Source of the DNA: Desulfamplus magnetovallimortis
Lineage (GTDB): Bacteria > Desulfobacterota > Desulfobacteria > Desulfobacterales > Desulfobacteraceae
NCBI RefSeq assembly: GCF_900170035.1
Contig: NZ_LT828542.1
Span: forward strand, 229,994-293,993
DNA length: 64,000 bases
Reading direction: 5' to 3'
Shown: piece by piece, positions 36,005 through 44,378 of the stretch
Layout of the letters: every line of letters begins with the position of its first letter
How positions within the stretch are numbered: position 1 is the stretch's first letter
Notes under the pieces: generated by a model
Told to the model about the DNA's origin: nothing
What the model saw: only the letters and a program-made list of their open reading frames with translations
Databases searched by the model: none
Translations under genes and position numbers: made by a program

Positions 36005-37365
36005 AAACCATCCTCATTGTTGATGATGAAAAAAACTACCCAAGAATCCTGGCAGAGGTGATCAAAGAAGAAGGTTTCCTAGCCATAACTGCCTCAAGCG
36101 CCCTTGAGGCAATAGAAACATTCAGGTCAGAAAGCGTGGATCTTATCCTTACAGATGTAATGATGCCGGGTATGAACGGCATTGAACTTATGGAGGAGAT
36201 CAAAAAAGAGAGCCCTGACCTTCCGGTGCTTGTAATGACAGCCCACGGCAGCGTTGAAAAAGCAGTAGAGGCAATGCAGAAAGGTGCATACACCTATATA
36301 CTGAAACCATTTGACAACGACACCCTTATAGCACATATCGGCAAAGCCATCTCCATACATGACATTGTAAAAGAGAACTGCATTCTTCGGGAAGCCATTA
36401 CATCTCAATATAATTTTTGCAATATTATCGGAAAAAGCCAGCCAATGCAAGAGCTATACAGCATAATAAGAAAAGCTGCTCCAACCAATGCAACCATTCT
36501 TATTGAAGGAGAAAGCGGAACAGGAAAAGAGCTTGTTGCAAAATCCATCCACTACAACAGCCTTAGGAAAAATGAGCCTTTAATATCCGTCAATTGCACA
36601 GCACTTTCAGAAAGCCTTCTTGAAAGCGAGCTTTTTGGACACGAAAAGGGGGCATTTACAGGAGCTGTTTCTTTGAAAAAAGGAAGATTTGAAATTGCCC
36701 ATAACGGAAGCCTTTTCCTTGATGAAGTAGGAGAACTTCCCATGAGCATGCAGGTAAAACTATTGAGAGTTCTCCAGGAGAAGACCATTGAGAGAGTCGG
36801 AGGTACAACACCTGTCAAGGTTGATTTCCGTTTAATTGCGGCCACCAATCGTAACCTTGAAGATGAGGTAAAGAGGGGTAATTTCCGAGAAGATCTTTAT
36901 TACAGGTTAAATGTGGTAAGAACAGTTATGCCGCCTTTAAGGGAAAGGCAGGAGGATATTCCCCTTCTCATCAACCACTTTATAGAAAAATATGCTGGGG
37001 AAATAGACGGAAAAAGCAACCATAAAGAGATAAGTCCGGATGCAGCACGCCTTCTATTTGATTATCCGTGGCCTGGAAATGTCAGGGAGCTTGAAAATGT
37101 AATTGAAAGAAGTGTCATTCTATCCACAGGGAGCCAAATTATGCCCTCTGACCTTCCCCTTAAAATGAGAAAACATAACGTAAACCAGCTTCAGTTAGAT
37201 GGGATTCCCGATAACGCAGGGCTTTATGAAACACTTGCAGCGGTTGAAAAACGCATGATTCAGAGGGCAATGTCCATGTCGGATAATGTGCAGACAAAAG
37301 CTGCTGAAATACTCGGAATAGGCAAAAGCGGATTAAACCAGAAATTGAAAAAATATGGACTTTAG
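36001..37365 (+). CDS. NtrC-family sigma-54 response regulator
   Basis: A 454-residue regulator. The receiver domain (1-120) has the phosphorylatable Asp52 in LILTDVMMPGMNG and the conserved Lys102. The AAA+ domain has Walker A GESGTGKE (about 170-177), the sigma-54 contact loop GAFTGA (217-222), GSLFLDEVGELP and the arginine finger region NFREDLYYRLNV. The C-terminal Fis-type helix-turn-helix (NVQTKAAEILGIGKSGLNQK) binds DNA. It activates sigma-54 promoters when phosphorylated by the upstream kinase. Sigma-54-dependent control of pilus genes is known for PilR in other bacteria and is a reasonable but untested hypothesis here. Confidence 0.92.
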   Translation: MKTILIVDDEKNYPRILAEVIKEEGFLAITASSALEAIETFRSESVDLILTDVMMPGMNGIELMEEIKKESPDLPVLVMTAHGSVEKAVEAMQKGAYTYILKPFDNDTLIAHIGKAISIHDIVKENCILREAITSQYNFCNIIGKSQPMQELYSIIRKAAPTNATILIEGESGTGKELVAKSIHYNSLRKNEPLISVNCTALSESLLESELFGHEKGAFTGAVSLKKGRFEIAHNGSLFLDEVGELPMSMQVKLLRVLQEKTIERVGGTTPVKVDFRLIAATNRNLEDEVKRGNFREDLYYRLNVVRTVMPPLRERQEDIPLLINHFIEKYAGEIDGKSNHKEISPDAARLLFDYPWPGNVRELENVIERSVILSTGSQIMPSDLPLKMRKHNVNQLQLDGIPDNAGLYETLAAVEKRMIQRAMSMSDNVQTKAAEILGIGKSGLNQKLKKYGL

Positions 37366-37831
37366 ACGTCCTTCATATCTACCTATAGATTTCCAGATAA
37401 ATAACTTTCTTGTAAGGTCAAGGAGCGCCGTACTCCTAACATTCATACCGGGAAATATATTAATCTGGAATGCTATATAACGGCCATGGCAGACACACCT
37501 GCCACAAAGAAGCATGAAAGTCCTTAGAACCTTAAAAGACGGGGACTTTCTTATAAATTTTCAAAGTCGATACCTATGATATTGCAACCCTTGTCAACAC
37601 TGTCTGAATCAGGATTCCCAAGATTAACAAAGATAAGGCAGGATTATCTATCCTGAACATCCTATCCATCCTGGTTATCCTGGTTCAGACAACTGCAATA
37701 ACTTCTGAAAAAGCAATAAAATGTCGATTTTGAGTATAGTAGTATTTTACACTTCCCTAATTGAGATTTCCAAACAAGCAAGATGGTGTTTCGGAAAATG
37801 TAAACGTAAAAATGGAGGATGCAGTAAAAGC
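37366..37831. repeat. Gap with consecutive family B, A and D repeats
   Basis: Family B lies at 37478-37558 (ATAACGGCCATGGCAGACAC to GGGGACTTTCTTATAA). Family A lies at about 37559-37735, with core 37601-37691, where outer arms TCAAAGTCGATA and TGTCGATTTTGAG surround inner ends TGTCTGAATC and GGTTCAGACA. A family D-like unit follows at about 37746-37822. They fill the space between two convergent genes and may end transcription from either side by hairpin formation. No gene is seen. Confidence 0.75.
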
Positions 37832-38524
37832 CTATATATCCGCAGAGTCTGTGGATGCCACAATGGTCTCTGCCATCTCCTTATACATGGATTGCTCTTC
37901 CCCTGCAATTTTTTTCATGAACTCAACACCCTTTGATTGTTCCCCACTATTTATGGCAATCATGCCAAGATGAAAAAGAGCATCTTCTTTCATTAATGAT
38001 GATTCCTGTTCTGCAAGAGCAGCAAAATATTTTTCTGCATCAGCGCTTTTTTTCTGAGCCTGGCAAGTATGTCCAAGACCCAGCAAAATAACATCATGAA
38101 CAGTACCTTTACTGAAATCCTCAAGGGCAGTTTTATAAAGATCAAATGCCTTGTCATACAGCCCTGCATTATAGCAGATATCTGCAAAAATAACCCTTCC
38201 AATCCTGCCGGAAGATGTATTGGGATACTCATCAAGAAGCATCATGAAATTTTCACTTACAGCATCATACCCTTCTGAAGGTTCAACTGCTTCATAACTC
38301 TCAATGGAACTTGCCAGAAGTTCAGATGCCTTTATATCTGAAGAGTGTATTGAGTAGAGAGTTACAGATGCAACACATATGATTGATGCCACAATAGCAG
38401 AGGCTATTAGCAGTTGCTTTTTATAGTTTTTCATAACATCCATCCCCCTATATAATGACTCAAGGAAGGGGTCAGGCTGTTCAAGTTCTTTTCTACGATC
38501 TTTTGATATTTGTACTTTATTCAT
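37832..38524 (-). CDS. Membrane-anchored TPR protein (YfgM-like)
   Basis: A 230-residue protein with a cytoplasmic N-terminus of about 38 residues, one transmembrane helix (LLIASAIVASIICVASVTLY) and TPR-like repeats in the rest. Examples are VILLGLGHTCQAQKKSADAE and DALFHLGMIAINSGEQSKGV. The layout resembles YfgM, an inner-membrane TPR protein that associates with the Sec translocon and periplasmic chaperones, but similarity is structural only. It begins 28 bases after the SH3 gene on the same strand, so the pair is probably co-transcribed. Confidence 0.75.
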   Translation of the reverse strand: MNKVQISKDRRKELEQPDPFLESLYRGMDVMKNYKKQLLIASAIVASIICVASVTLYSIHSSDIKASELLASSIESYEAVEPSEGYDAVSENFMMLLDEYPNTSSGRIGRVIFADICYNAGLYDKAFDLYKTALEDFSKGTVHDVILLGLGHTCQAQKKSADAEKYFAALAEQESSLMKEDALFHLGMIAINSGEQSKGVEFMKKIAGEEQSMYKEMAETIVASTDSADI

Positions 38525-38552
38525 TTAACTGTTCCTTAAAACTATCCATCGT

Positions 38553-39062
38553 TCACCAGACAAGGGAGTCATAAATCCAGCCGACATCCCCGTCTCCATG
38601 CTCAATATTAAGCCATCTGCCTTTTTTTTCAAGAACTTTGAAAGGTACTCCCCTCTCCACAGTAAAGGCAACATCATAATCAGTACCAGGTCCTTTTCGG
38701 ACATTACAGTTATCCTTAATACTTATTACAGAATTGGTCTTGTCCGCCAGAGATGAGTGTATCCATGCAACATCATTTTCAAAATCCTTAAATTTAATCC
38801 ATCCAGACTTTTTTTCCAGCACCAAAATGGGATGGTACTTTTCGACCTGCCAAAGGACATCATTGTCAAGTGCCGGCCCTGATCTCACATTGGCAAGCTT
38901 TGATGTTACAGAGAGGCGTTCTTCACAAAATGCTGGGGTCTGAAAAAAAATAAATGCAAGCAAAAGCAACCCAAGGATTTTTAAAAAGTGCACCCTGAAG
39001 AATATGCCTGACAGTTCACATTTACCTTCACATCCTGATCTGTTTAAATTCACAAAGCACAT
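38553..39062 (-). CDS. Secreted protein with two bacterial SH3 domains
   Basis: A signal peptide (VHFLKILGLLLLAFIFFQTP, then AFC) precedes two SH3b domains. The first is SVTSKLANVRSGPALDNDVL, then GWIKFKDFENDVAWIHSSL. The second is DNCNVRKGPGTDYDVAFTVE, then RGVPFKVLEKKGRWLNIEHG and GWIYDSL. Such proteins usually bind peptidoglycan or other periplasmic partners. The frame extends upstream to 39167, but that extension is translated family B repeat, so it is excluded. The ATG at 39062 is used here; a GTG at 38993, next to the signal peptide, is another candidate. Confidence 0.8.
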   Translation of the reverse strand: MCFVNLNRSGCEGKCELSGIFFRVHFLKILGLLLLAFIFFQTPAFCEERLSVTSKLANVRSGPALDNDVLWQVEKYHPILVLEKKSGWIKFKDFENDVAWIHSSLADKTNSVISIKDNCNVRKGPGTDYDVAFTVERGVPFKVLEKKGRWLNIEHGDGDVGWIYDSLVW

Positions 39063-40136
39063 TCTTCCTATATTCCTCCTTGTTAAAACATTTGTTAATG
39101 GTTTATGCGAAAGCCCCTGTGTTTTAGGGTTCTTTAGGACTTTCATCTCTTCAATTGTGGCGGTCATTAACCATGCACACTACATAAAAAAAGTATCTAT
39201 AAGCTCTTGTTTTTATGAAGACTTTCATACCCTCAATGATGAGGGGCATCCGCCATGTACGTTATTGAGACATCAAGGATTTGAGATATCACGGCTAATG
39301 TTGAAATATCACTATTTCCACCCCATCAAGTCAATTTTATGATAACCTATTACAGACAGAAAACAATGTCAATAAAAGCAATATAGCCAAAGCATATGAA
39401 AGCTCTGTGGCAATCCCCAAAATATACATTTTCATTTTACCAGGAATCTGATAAAAATCCTGAAATCTTTGGCATCTTTCATATCAAACTAAAAGTAGTT
39501 TACACTTTTTTGAAAATTTTGAACCATGTTAAGGAATTTAAGGATTAACATGATAAACGGACATGGCTGCGACTCAGCCACCCCCGAATATGAAAATTTG
39601 TATCCATTTTCACGGTAAAAAACTCAAAGTTGACTACTATGATCTTGTAAGCCTTGTTGACTACTATGATCTTGTAAAAGCCTTGTTGACTACTATGATC
39701 TTGTAAAAGCCTTGTTGACTACTATGATCTTGTAAAAGCCTTGTTGACTACTATGATCTTGTAAAAGCCTTGTTGACTACTATGATCTTGTAAAAGCCTT
39801 GTTGACTACTATGATCTTTTAAGCATTGTCAACACTGTCTGAATCAGGATTCCCAAGATTAACAAGATAAGGCAGGATTATCTATCCTGAGCATCCTATA
39901 CATCCTGGTTATCCTGGTTCAGACAACTGCAATAACTTCTGAAAAAGCAATAAGATATCGTTTTTGAGTAAACGGGCATGATTGCGTATCAATCACCCCC
40001 AAATATAAAAATGATAGTCATTTCCACGGTAAAAAATCAGGCAAATCCCTTAATCTATAAAATCATGGTTAAAAAAAGCATAACCCTACAAATGAAACAT
40101 GCCAAAAAAAGTAAACTTTTTTAAGAGGCAGAAATA
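39063..40136. repeat. 1.1-kb repeat-rich gap: families B, C, A, C and a 29-bp tandem array
   Basis: Family B arms lie at about 39097-39170 (reverse) and 39213-39263. Family C follows at 39550-39620. Seven copies of a 29-base unit fill 39629-39829, family A is at 39836-39925 plus its outer arm to about 39969, and another C unit is at 39968-40034. A TTTACACTTTTTTGAAAATTT piece near 39490 is a D fragment. No protein gene or RNA gene is recognised. The dihydrouridine synthase start at 40137 has AAGAGG just upstream. Confidence 0.8.
39629..39829. repeat. 29-bp tandem repeat array, seven copies
   Basis: The unit is GTTGACTACTATGATCTTGT followed by AAAAGCCTT. Copies start at 39629, 39656, 39685, 39714, 39743, 39772 and 39801. 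The first lacks two A bases, copies two to six are identical, and the seventh diverges as GATCTTTTAAGCATT and runs straight into family A. The unit is the inner left arm of family A (ATGATCTTTTGAGCCTTGTT at the copy near 930), so the array arose by expansion inside that element. There are no spacers, so it is not CRISPR. Confidence 0.95.
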
Positions 40137-41405
40137 ATGGATTCAAGAGCAATACAAGACACCCACCCAAAAAGATTTTCATATATTGAAAAACAGAACT
40201 CATATATTGAAAAAAAGAATACAGATCCAAAAAACTTTCCAGATACTAAAAAAAATATTGATTATTCAAACCAAGCCTGTGATGCCAATACAAAACTACA
40301 TAATAGCATCATCATAGGCGGTAAACACGTTAACAACAGAATGTTTCTTGCCCCCATGGCAGGACTTGGCCATGTGGCATTCAGGGAGCTTTTGGCAGAA
40401 TTCGGAGGTTTCGGGCTCCTTTTTACCGGTATGTGCAGTGCAAAGGCAGTTCCAACCGAAAATCCTGACCACTCCACTGTTTTTAAATGGAGAGAAGAGG
40501 AGCTTCCATGGCTTGTCTGTCAATTATTTGGTTCAGAACCCAAAAGCATGGTCAATGCTGCAAAAAGAATCCAGAGGGAAGGTTTTTTTGGAGTTGATCT
40601 CAATTTTGGATGCTGTGCAGCAGCAATATGCAAAAAAGGCAGCGGAGCAGCCCTGCTCAGAAACCAGACACTATCAATGGAAATAGTATCCAGAGTCAGG
40701 GATGCAGTTTCAATTCCGCTTTTTGTAAAATTCAGGACAGGTTGGGAAAACAACCCTGACCAGTCAGCCCAAATGGCTGCAATGTTCCAGAAAAGTGGAG
40801 CAGATGCACTTGTGTTTCACCCTCGTGTTGCCCCTGACAGAAGAGCACGCCCCCCGAAATGGGAGCACATAAAATATATCAAGAATGCTGTTTCCATACC
40901 TGTATTTGGGAACGGAAATATTTTTGATGAAAATGATTGTAAAAAAATGCTGCACATAAGCGGATGCGATGGCGTATCAATTGGCAGAATGGCTGTTGCA
41001 AAACCATGGATATTTGCACATCTAAACCTTCATAGCCGGACTCCGGCTCTCTCTGACCATGAAAATGATATGACTGTTTTCAAGACAAACAATAATATAG
41101 CAATTTCTCACCAACCTGAAAATTTCACAGCTTTTCAAGCCCCCAACATAGACAGCCCCAATATTTACCACTACACGCTATCAAGATTTATTACACTGCT
41201 TCTGAAACATCATGATGAAAAAACATCTATCAAATTTTTTAAAAAGTTTGTACCTTATTTTGCAGCAGGATTTAAATTTGGCCACAAACTCTCTCAAAAA
41301 TTGCTTAAATGTGAGAATACTGACGAGATTCGTCAAAATATTGACTCTCTTTTTATTCCCCTTCCAGAAACAATTTCAAGACCCAACCTTAACCTTTTTT
41401 CGTGA
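40137..41405 (+). CDS. tRNA-dihydrouridine synthase family protein
   Basis: A 422-residue flavoprotein of the Dus family, which reduces uridine to dihydrouridine in tRNA loops using FMN and NADPH. The TIM-barrel begins at about residue 66 with RMFLAPMAGLGHVAFRELLA. The catalytic region is VDLNFGCCAAAICKKGSGAA, where most relatives have GCP rather than GCC. FMN-phosphate contacts lie in VSIPVFGNGNIFDENDC and GVSIGRMAVAKPWIF. The first 60 residues are a polar extension with a duplicated SYIEKxN motif and no counterpart in typical Dus proteins. A second unusual insertion (about 305-340) precedes the C-terminal helical domain. AAGAGG stands upstream of the ATG. Confidence 0.85.
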   Translation: MDSRAIQDTHPKRFSYIEKQNSYIEKKNTDPKNFPDTKKNIDYSNQACDANTKLHNSIIIGGKHVNNRMFLAPMAGLGHVAFRELLAEFGGFGLLFTGMCSAKAVPTENPDHSTVFKWREEELPWLVCQLFGSEPKSMVNAAKRIQREGFFGVDLNFGCCAAAICKKGSGAALLRNQTLSMEIVSRVRDAVSIPLFVKFRTGWENNPDQSAQMAAMFQKSGADALVFHPRVAPDRRARPPKWEHIKYIKNAVSIPVFGNGNIFDENDCKKMLHISGCDGVSIGRMAVAKPWIFAHLNLHSRTPALSDHENDMTVFKTNNNIAISHQPENFTAFQAPNIDSPNIYHYTLSRFITLLLKHHDEKTSIKFFKKFVPYFAAGFKFGHKLSQKLLKCENTDEIRQNIDSLFIPLPETISRPNLNLFS

Positions 41406-41521
41406 TACTGGATTGATAGTCTTGCAAAATGTCGAAAAGGGCAAAAACAATATAAATAATTTCAGCTATCCACAACTGAAACAATCCTGCAATCGGACTT
41501 TTTTTACAGTTTCATCATGAA

Positions 41522-42364
41522 TCACAAATCCATAAGCAAACATGCATTTTCCCCAAGAATTTTCCGCTTGTTCTCCTTTGACACATTAGACTCATTCAAA
41601 TCTTTATAGTATCTTGAGGGTTTAAGAAGAGGATAGTCACTTCCGAACAGCACCTTGTCAATCACACCTGCCTCATATGCCACCCTGTAGATTGAAGATC
41701 TGTAAAGAAAAGGTGATGCTGCTGTATCGTACCATACATTTTTAAGCACATCGCCTGCCTCTTTTTTAAGAAGATTATAAAACAGAATCCCCCCTCCCCA
41801 ATGCGCAAGAACTATTCTGTTGTCAGGAAAAGTTGCTGCAAGTTTATAAATCTGCTCCAAAGTATTAGGTGTCTTACCAGGATATATGTGACCAACAGGC
41901 TCATTGGTATGTATCATAACCGGAAGGTTTCCTGCCCCAAAACATACCTCCATCACAGGTGCAAGCTTTAAGAGAGCCTCATCGTCAATACCTGAAAGAT
42001 AAAAGGCAAGCTCTCCAACACCGCACAGCCCGCCTGCAATGCAGCGCTCCACCTCATATGGTGCTCCAGACCACTCCATGTCAAAACAGGCAAAACCCTT
42101 AAGGCGGCCTGGAAATTTTGCAACTGACGCCATTATATAATCATTGTTTCTCTTAGCAGTCTCTCCGTTTTTCCATGGAAATCCAAATACCATGGAAAAC
42201 GCAACTTCATTTTCATCCATTGTGCTGATAAGCTCATCAACCCCCGATATTCTGGCATTGGGTGAACTGTAAAGCATTTTAAAAGCTGGTTCATTGTCAA
42301 AAAAATTTTCCCGATCCTTTTTTATCTTGTCAGGAAAAATGTGTGTGTGAAAATCTACAATCAT
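41522..42364 (-). CDS. Amidohydrolase-family metal hydrolase
   Basis: A TIM-barrel hydrolase of the amidohydrolase-2 group. MIVDFHTHIFPDKIKKDREN opens the barrel with the HxH metal ligands. Other metal or active-site segments are NLPVMIHTNEPVGH, RIVLAHWGGG and DKVLFGSDYPLLKPSRYY, with the final aspartate. The start is set at 42364, where GGAG precedes the ATG; a longer frame from 42481 has no support. The substrate is unknown; decarboxylases of aromatic acids and related lactonases share this fold. The downstream gene is convergent and the upstream gene divergent, so it is probably transcribed alone. Confidence 0.85.
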   Translation of the reverse strand: MIVDFHTHIFPDKIKKDRENFFDNEPAFKMLYSSPNARISGVDELISTMDENEVAFSMVFGFPWKNGETAKRNNDYIMASVAKFPGRLKGFACFDMEWSGAPYEVERCIAGGLCGVGELAFYLSGIDDEALLKLAPVMEVCFGAGNLPVMIHTNEPVGHIYPGKTPNTLEQIYKLAATFPDNRIVLAHWGGGILFYNLLKKEAGDVLKNVWYDTAASPFLYRSSIYRVAYEAGVIDKVLFGSDYPLLKPSRYYKDLNESNVSKENKRKILGENACLLMDL

Positions 42365-42505
42365 AATTGAATCTCCGGAAAACAAATAAAACATTGAAAA
42401 AATCCAATTTTTTATTTTATAATATATGATTTTGTTAAACAAGAAGATTGTCATATATTTTTTGGAACACTTCATTCTCAAGTTTTAAATTTATCCAGGC
42501 CAAAT

Positions 42506-43234
42506 ATGAAATATTATCCTGTTCTGCTTGACATCAACATGAAAAACTGCCTTGTAGTGGGTGGGGGAAAAGTAGGGGCAAGAAAAGCTGCCACACTTGC
42601 AGAAGCAGGTGGAGTTGTGACAGTTGTAAGTCCTGACTTCTCAAACTCATTTTACAGACATCCGCTTAACAGCTATGGCAACATAAAAAAAATTGAAAGA
42701 AGCTATCAAACCTCGGATTTAGATACAATGTTCCTTGTGATTTGTGCCACAAATCATGAAAGCACCAACATCAAAGTTACTGCTGATGCAAATACAAAAG
42801 GTATCCTTTGCAATATTGCTGACAATCCTGAATCAAGTCACTTTATCCTCCCTGCCATAATAAACAGAGGAGATCTTATGATAACAGTATCAACATCCGG
42901 CAGCAGTCCAGCTTTTGCCAAAAAGATCAAAAATGAACTGGAACAAAAATTTGGAAAAGAGTACGAATTTTTTCTGGATTTGATGGGATTAATAAGAAAA
43001 AGGCTTTTGAATTTTTCAAAAACAAAAGAGGGCATGCAATCTGAGCTTACCCAGAAACAGCATGCAGCAATTTTCAGAAAGCTTGTAAATTCCGATATTC
43101 TGAACAGAATTGCTGAGAATGATGAATCTGCTGTTTACACTATTCTTAAAGAGATATTAAATGGGTTTCCAGAGGAAATATACCTTAATCCTGACTCTGG
43201 AAACATATTTTCATTTTCGGAGGATTGCTCATGA
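42506..43234 (+). CDS. Met8-like precorrin-2 dehydrogenase / sirohydrochlorin ferrochelatase
   Basis: A 242-residue sirohaem-pathway enzyme. MKYYPVLLDINMKNCLVVGG, then GKVGARKAATLAEAGGVVTV is the NAD-binding Rossmann start. Later come ICATNHESTN, CNIADNPESSHFILPAIINR and GDLMITVSTSGSSPAFAKKI, all typical of the CysG N-terminal/Met8 family. It oxidises precorrin-2 to sirohydrochlorin and may insert iron. Its stop overlaps the start of the ccsA-like gene (ATGA), and hemA follows, so the three form a tetrapyrrole/cytochrome maturation block. Confidence 0.9.
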   Translation: MKYYPVLLDINMKNCLVVGGGKVGARKAATLAEAGGVVTVVSPDFSNSFYRHPLNSYGNIKKIERSYQTSDLDTMFLVICATNHESTNIKVTADANTKGILCNIADNPESSHFILPAIINRGDLMITVSTSGSSPAFAKKIKNELEQKFGKEYEFFLDLMGLIRKRLLNFSKTKEGMQSELTQKQHAAIFRKLVNSDILNRIAENDESAVYTILKEILNGFPEEIYLNPDSGNIFSFSEDCS

Positions 43235-44066
43235 CACTGGAACAAAGCACCACACTGCTCTTTTCCGGAGCAACTTTACTGTATGCTGCTTCAATGACAG
43301 CATATCTGTTATTTTTTTTAAAACAACAGAACAAACTGGAGAGCCATGCGTATATTATGCTATGCATTGGTTCACTGCTTCACTTTATGGCAATTGCCTC
43401 CACTGCTTTCAGCATGGGAACCCTGCCTTCCCACAATCTTCAACAGACCCTTTACACAGCATCCCTTGCTCTGTCATGGGTTTTTATTCTTCTTAAACAA
43501 AAATTTAACCTGAAAATATTAGGGCTTTTTGCTTCTCCTTTGATACTTTTAATGATGATATGGGCTATGCTTCTGCCTGACACACCACCTGCCCAGGAAT
43601 CATTTTTAAAGGGATTCTGGCTTGTTGCTCACATAGTATTGATTTTTGCAGGAGAGGCAGCCCTTGCCCTTGCATGTGGTGCAGGGATTCTATACCTTGT
43701 ACAGGAAAAAGCCATAAAAGAAAAAAGAGGGGCTTTTTTTACAAGAGGCTTCCTTCCCTTGATCTTCTTGACAACACAAGCTACACAAGCGTTATTACAG
43801 GATTTACAATGCTTACAATGGGTCTTATCACAGGACTTATCTATGCAAAAACAGTATGGGGAACATTCTGGCGCTGGGATCCCAAGGAGATATGGTCAGC
43901 GGTCACATGGCTTGTCTATGCAGCACTGCTCCACGGACGCCTTACATCCGGATGGAGAGGGAAAAAATCTGCAATGATGACAATTATTGGCTTTGCTGTT
44001 ATGCTTTTCACTTTTTTTGGTGTCAACATGCTCATTGGCGGCCATCATCAGAATTTTACAAGGTAA
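43231..44066 (+). pseudogene. CcsA/HemX-like cytochrome c assembly protein, frameshifted at a T7 run
   Basis: The ATG at 43231 follows GGAGG and overlaps the met8 stop. The first frame encodes 170 codons of hydrophobic helices, ending GILYLVQEKAIKEKRGAFFT. Beyond the seven-T run at 43734-43740 the homology continues only in the -1 frame: KRLPSLDLLDNTSYTSVITG, then GLIYAKTVWGTFWRWDPKEI and IWSAVTWLVYAALLHGRL, ending at 44066. WxWDPKE is the haem-handling signature of the family. Joined, the protein is about 278 residues, the usual length. A -1 slip on GCT TTT TTT leaves codon pairing unchanged, so programmed slippage, polymerase slippage, a sequencing error and a true lesion are all possible. 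Confidence 0.8.
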
Positions 44067-44378
44067 TTTTTACCGTGGAAATAGATACATTGTTTCCATA
44101 GTCGGGGGTGGCCGGACTCCGGTCATGACGGTTTACCGTGAAAACGGATACAAATTTTCATATTCGGGGGTGGCTGAGTCACAGCCATGTCCGATTACAT
44201 GCTTAATTTACCAGTTTACACTTTTCTGAGAGAAAGATGTTAGTGGTGGGAATCTCTCACAACAAAGTGTAAAGTACTTTTGGGTTCATATGAAGGATGC
44301 CGTAATTTTTTATTGAATCGACACCTGTAACCTCTTGAGCATACAAAAAAAATCAATATTCAGCATTAATGGCTAACA
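44067..44378. repeat. Gap with two family C units and one family D element before hemA
   Basis: Reverse-oriented family C units lie at 44067-44135 and 44136-44192 (TTTACCGTGAAAACGGATAC, then AAATTTTCATATTCGGGGGT). A family D element is at 44198-44301 (inner arms TTTACACTTTTCTGAGAG and AAAGTGTAAAG, right end ATGAAGGATGCC). An AATCGACACC motif like the outer arm of A follows. The last 70 bases before hemA are AT-rich and may hold its promoter. Confidence 0.75.

Noticed and set aside
39063-39167. Upstream extension of the SH3 protein
   Set aside because: It is translated family B repeat and precedes the signal peptide.
39629-39829. CRISPR-like direct repeats of 29 bases
   Set aside because: Copies are head to tail with no spacers, derive from a family A arm, and no cas gene is near.
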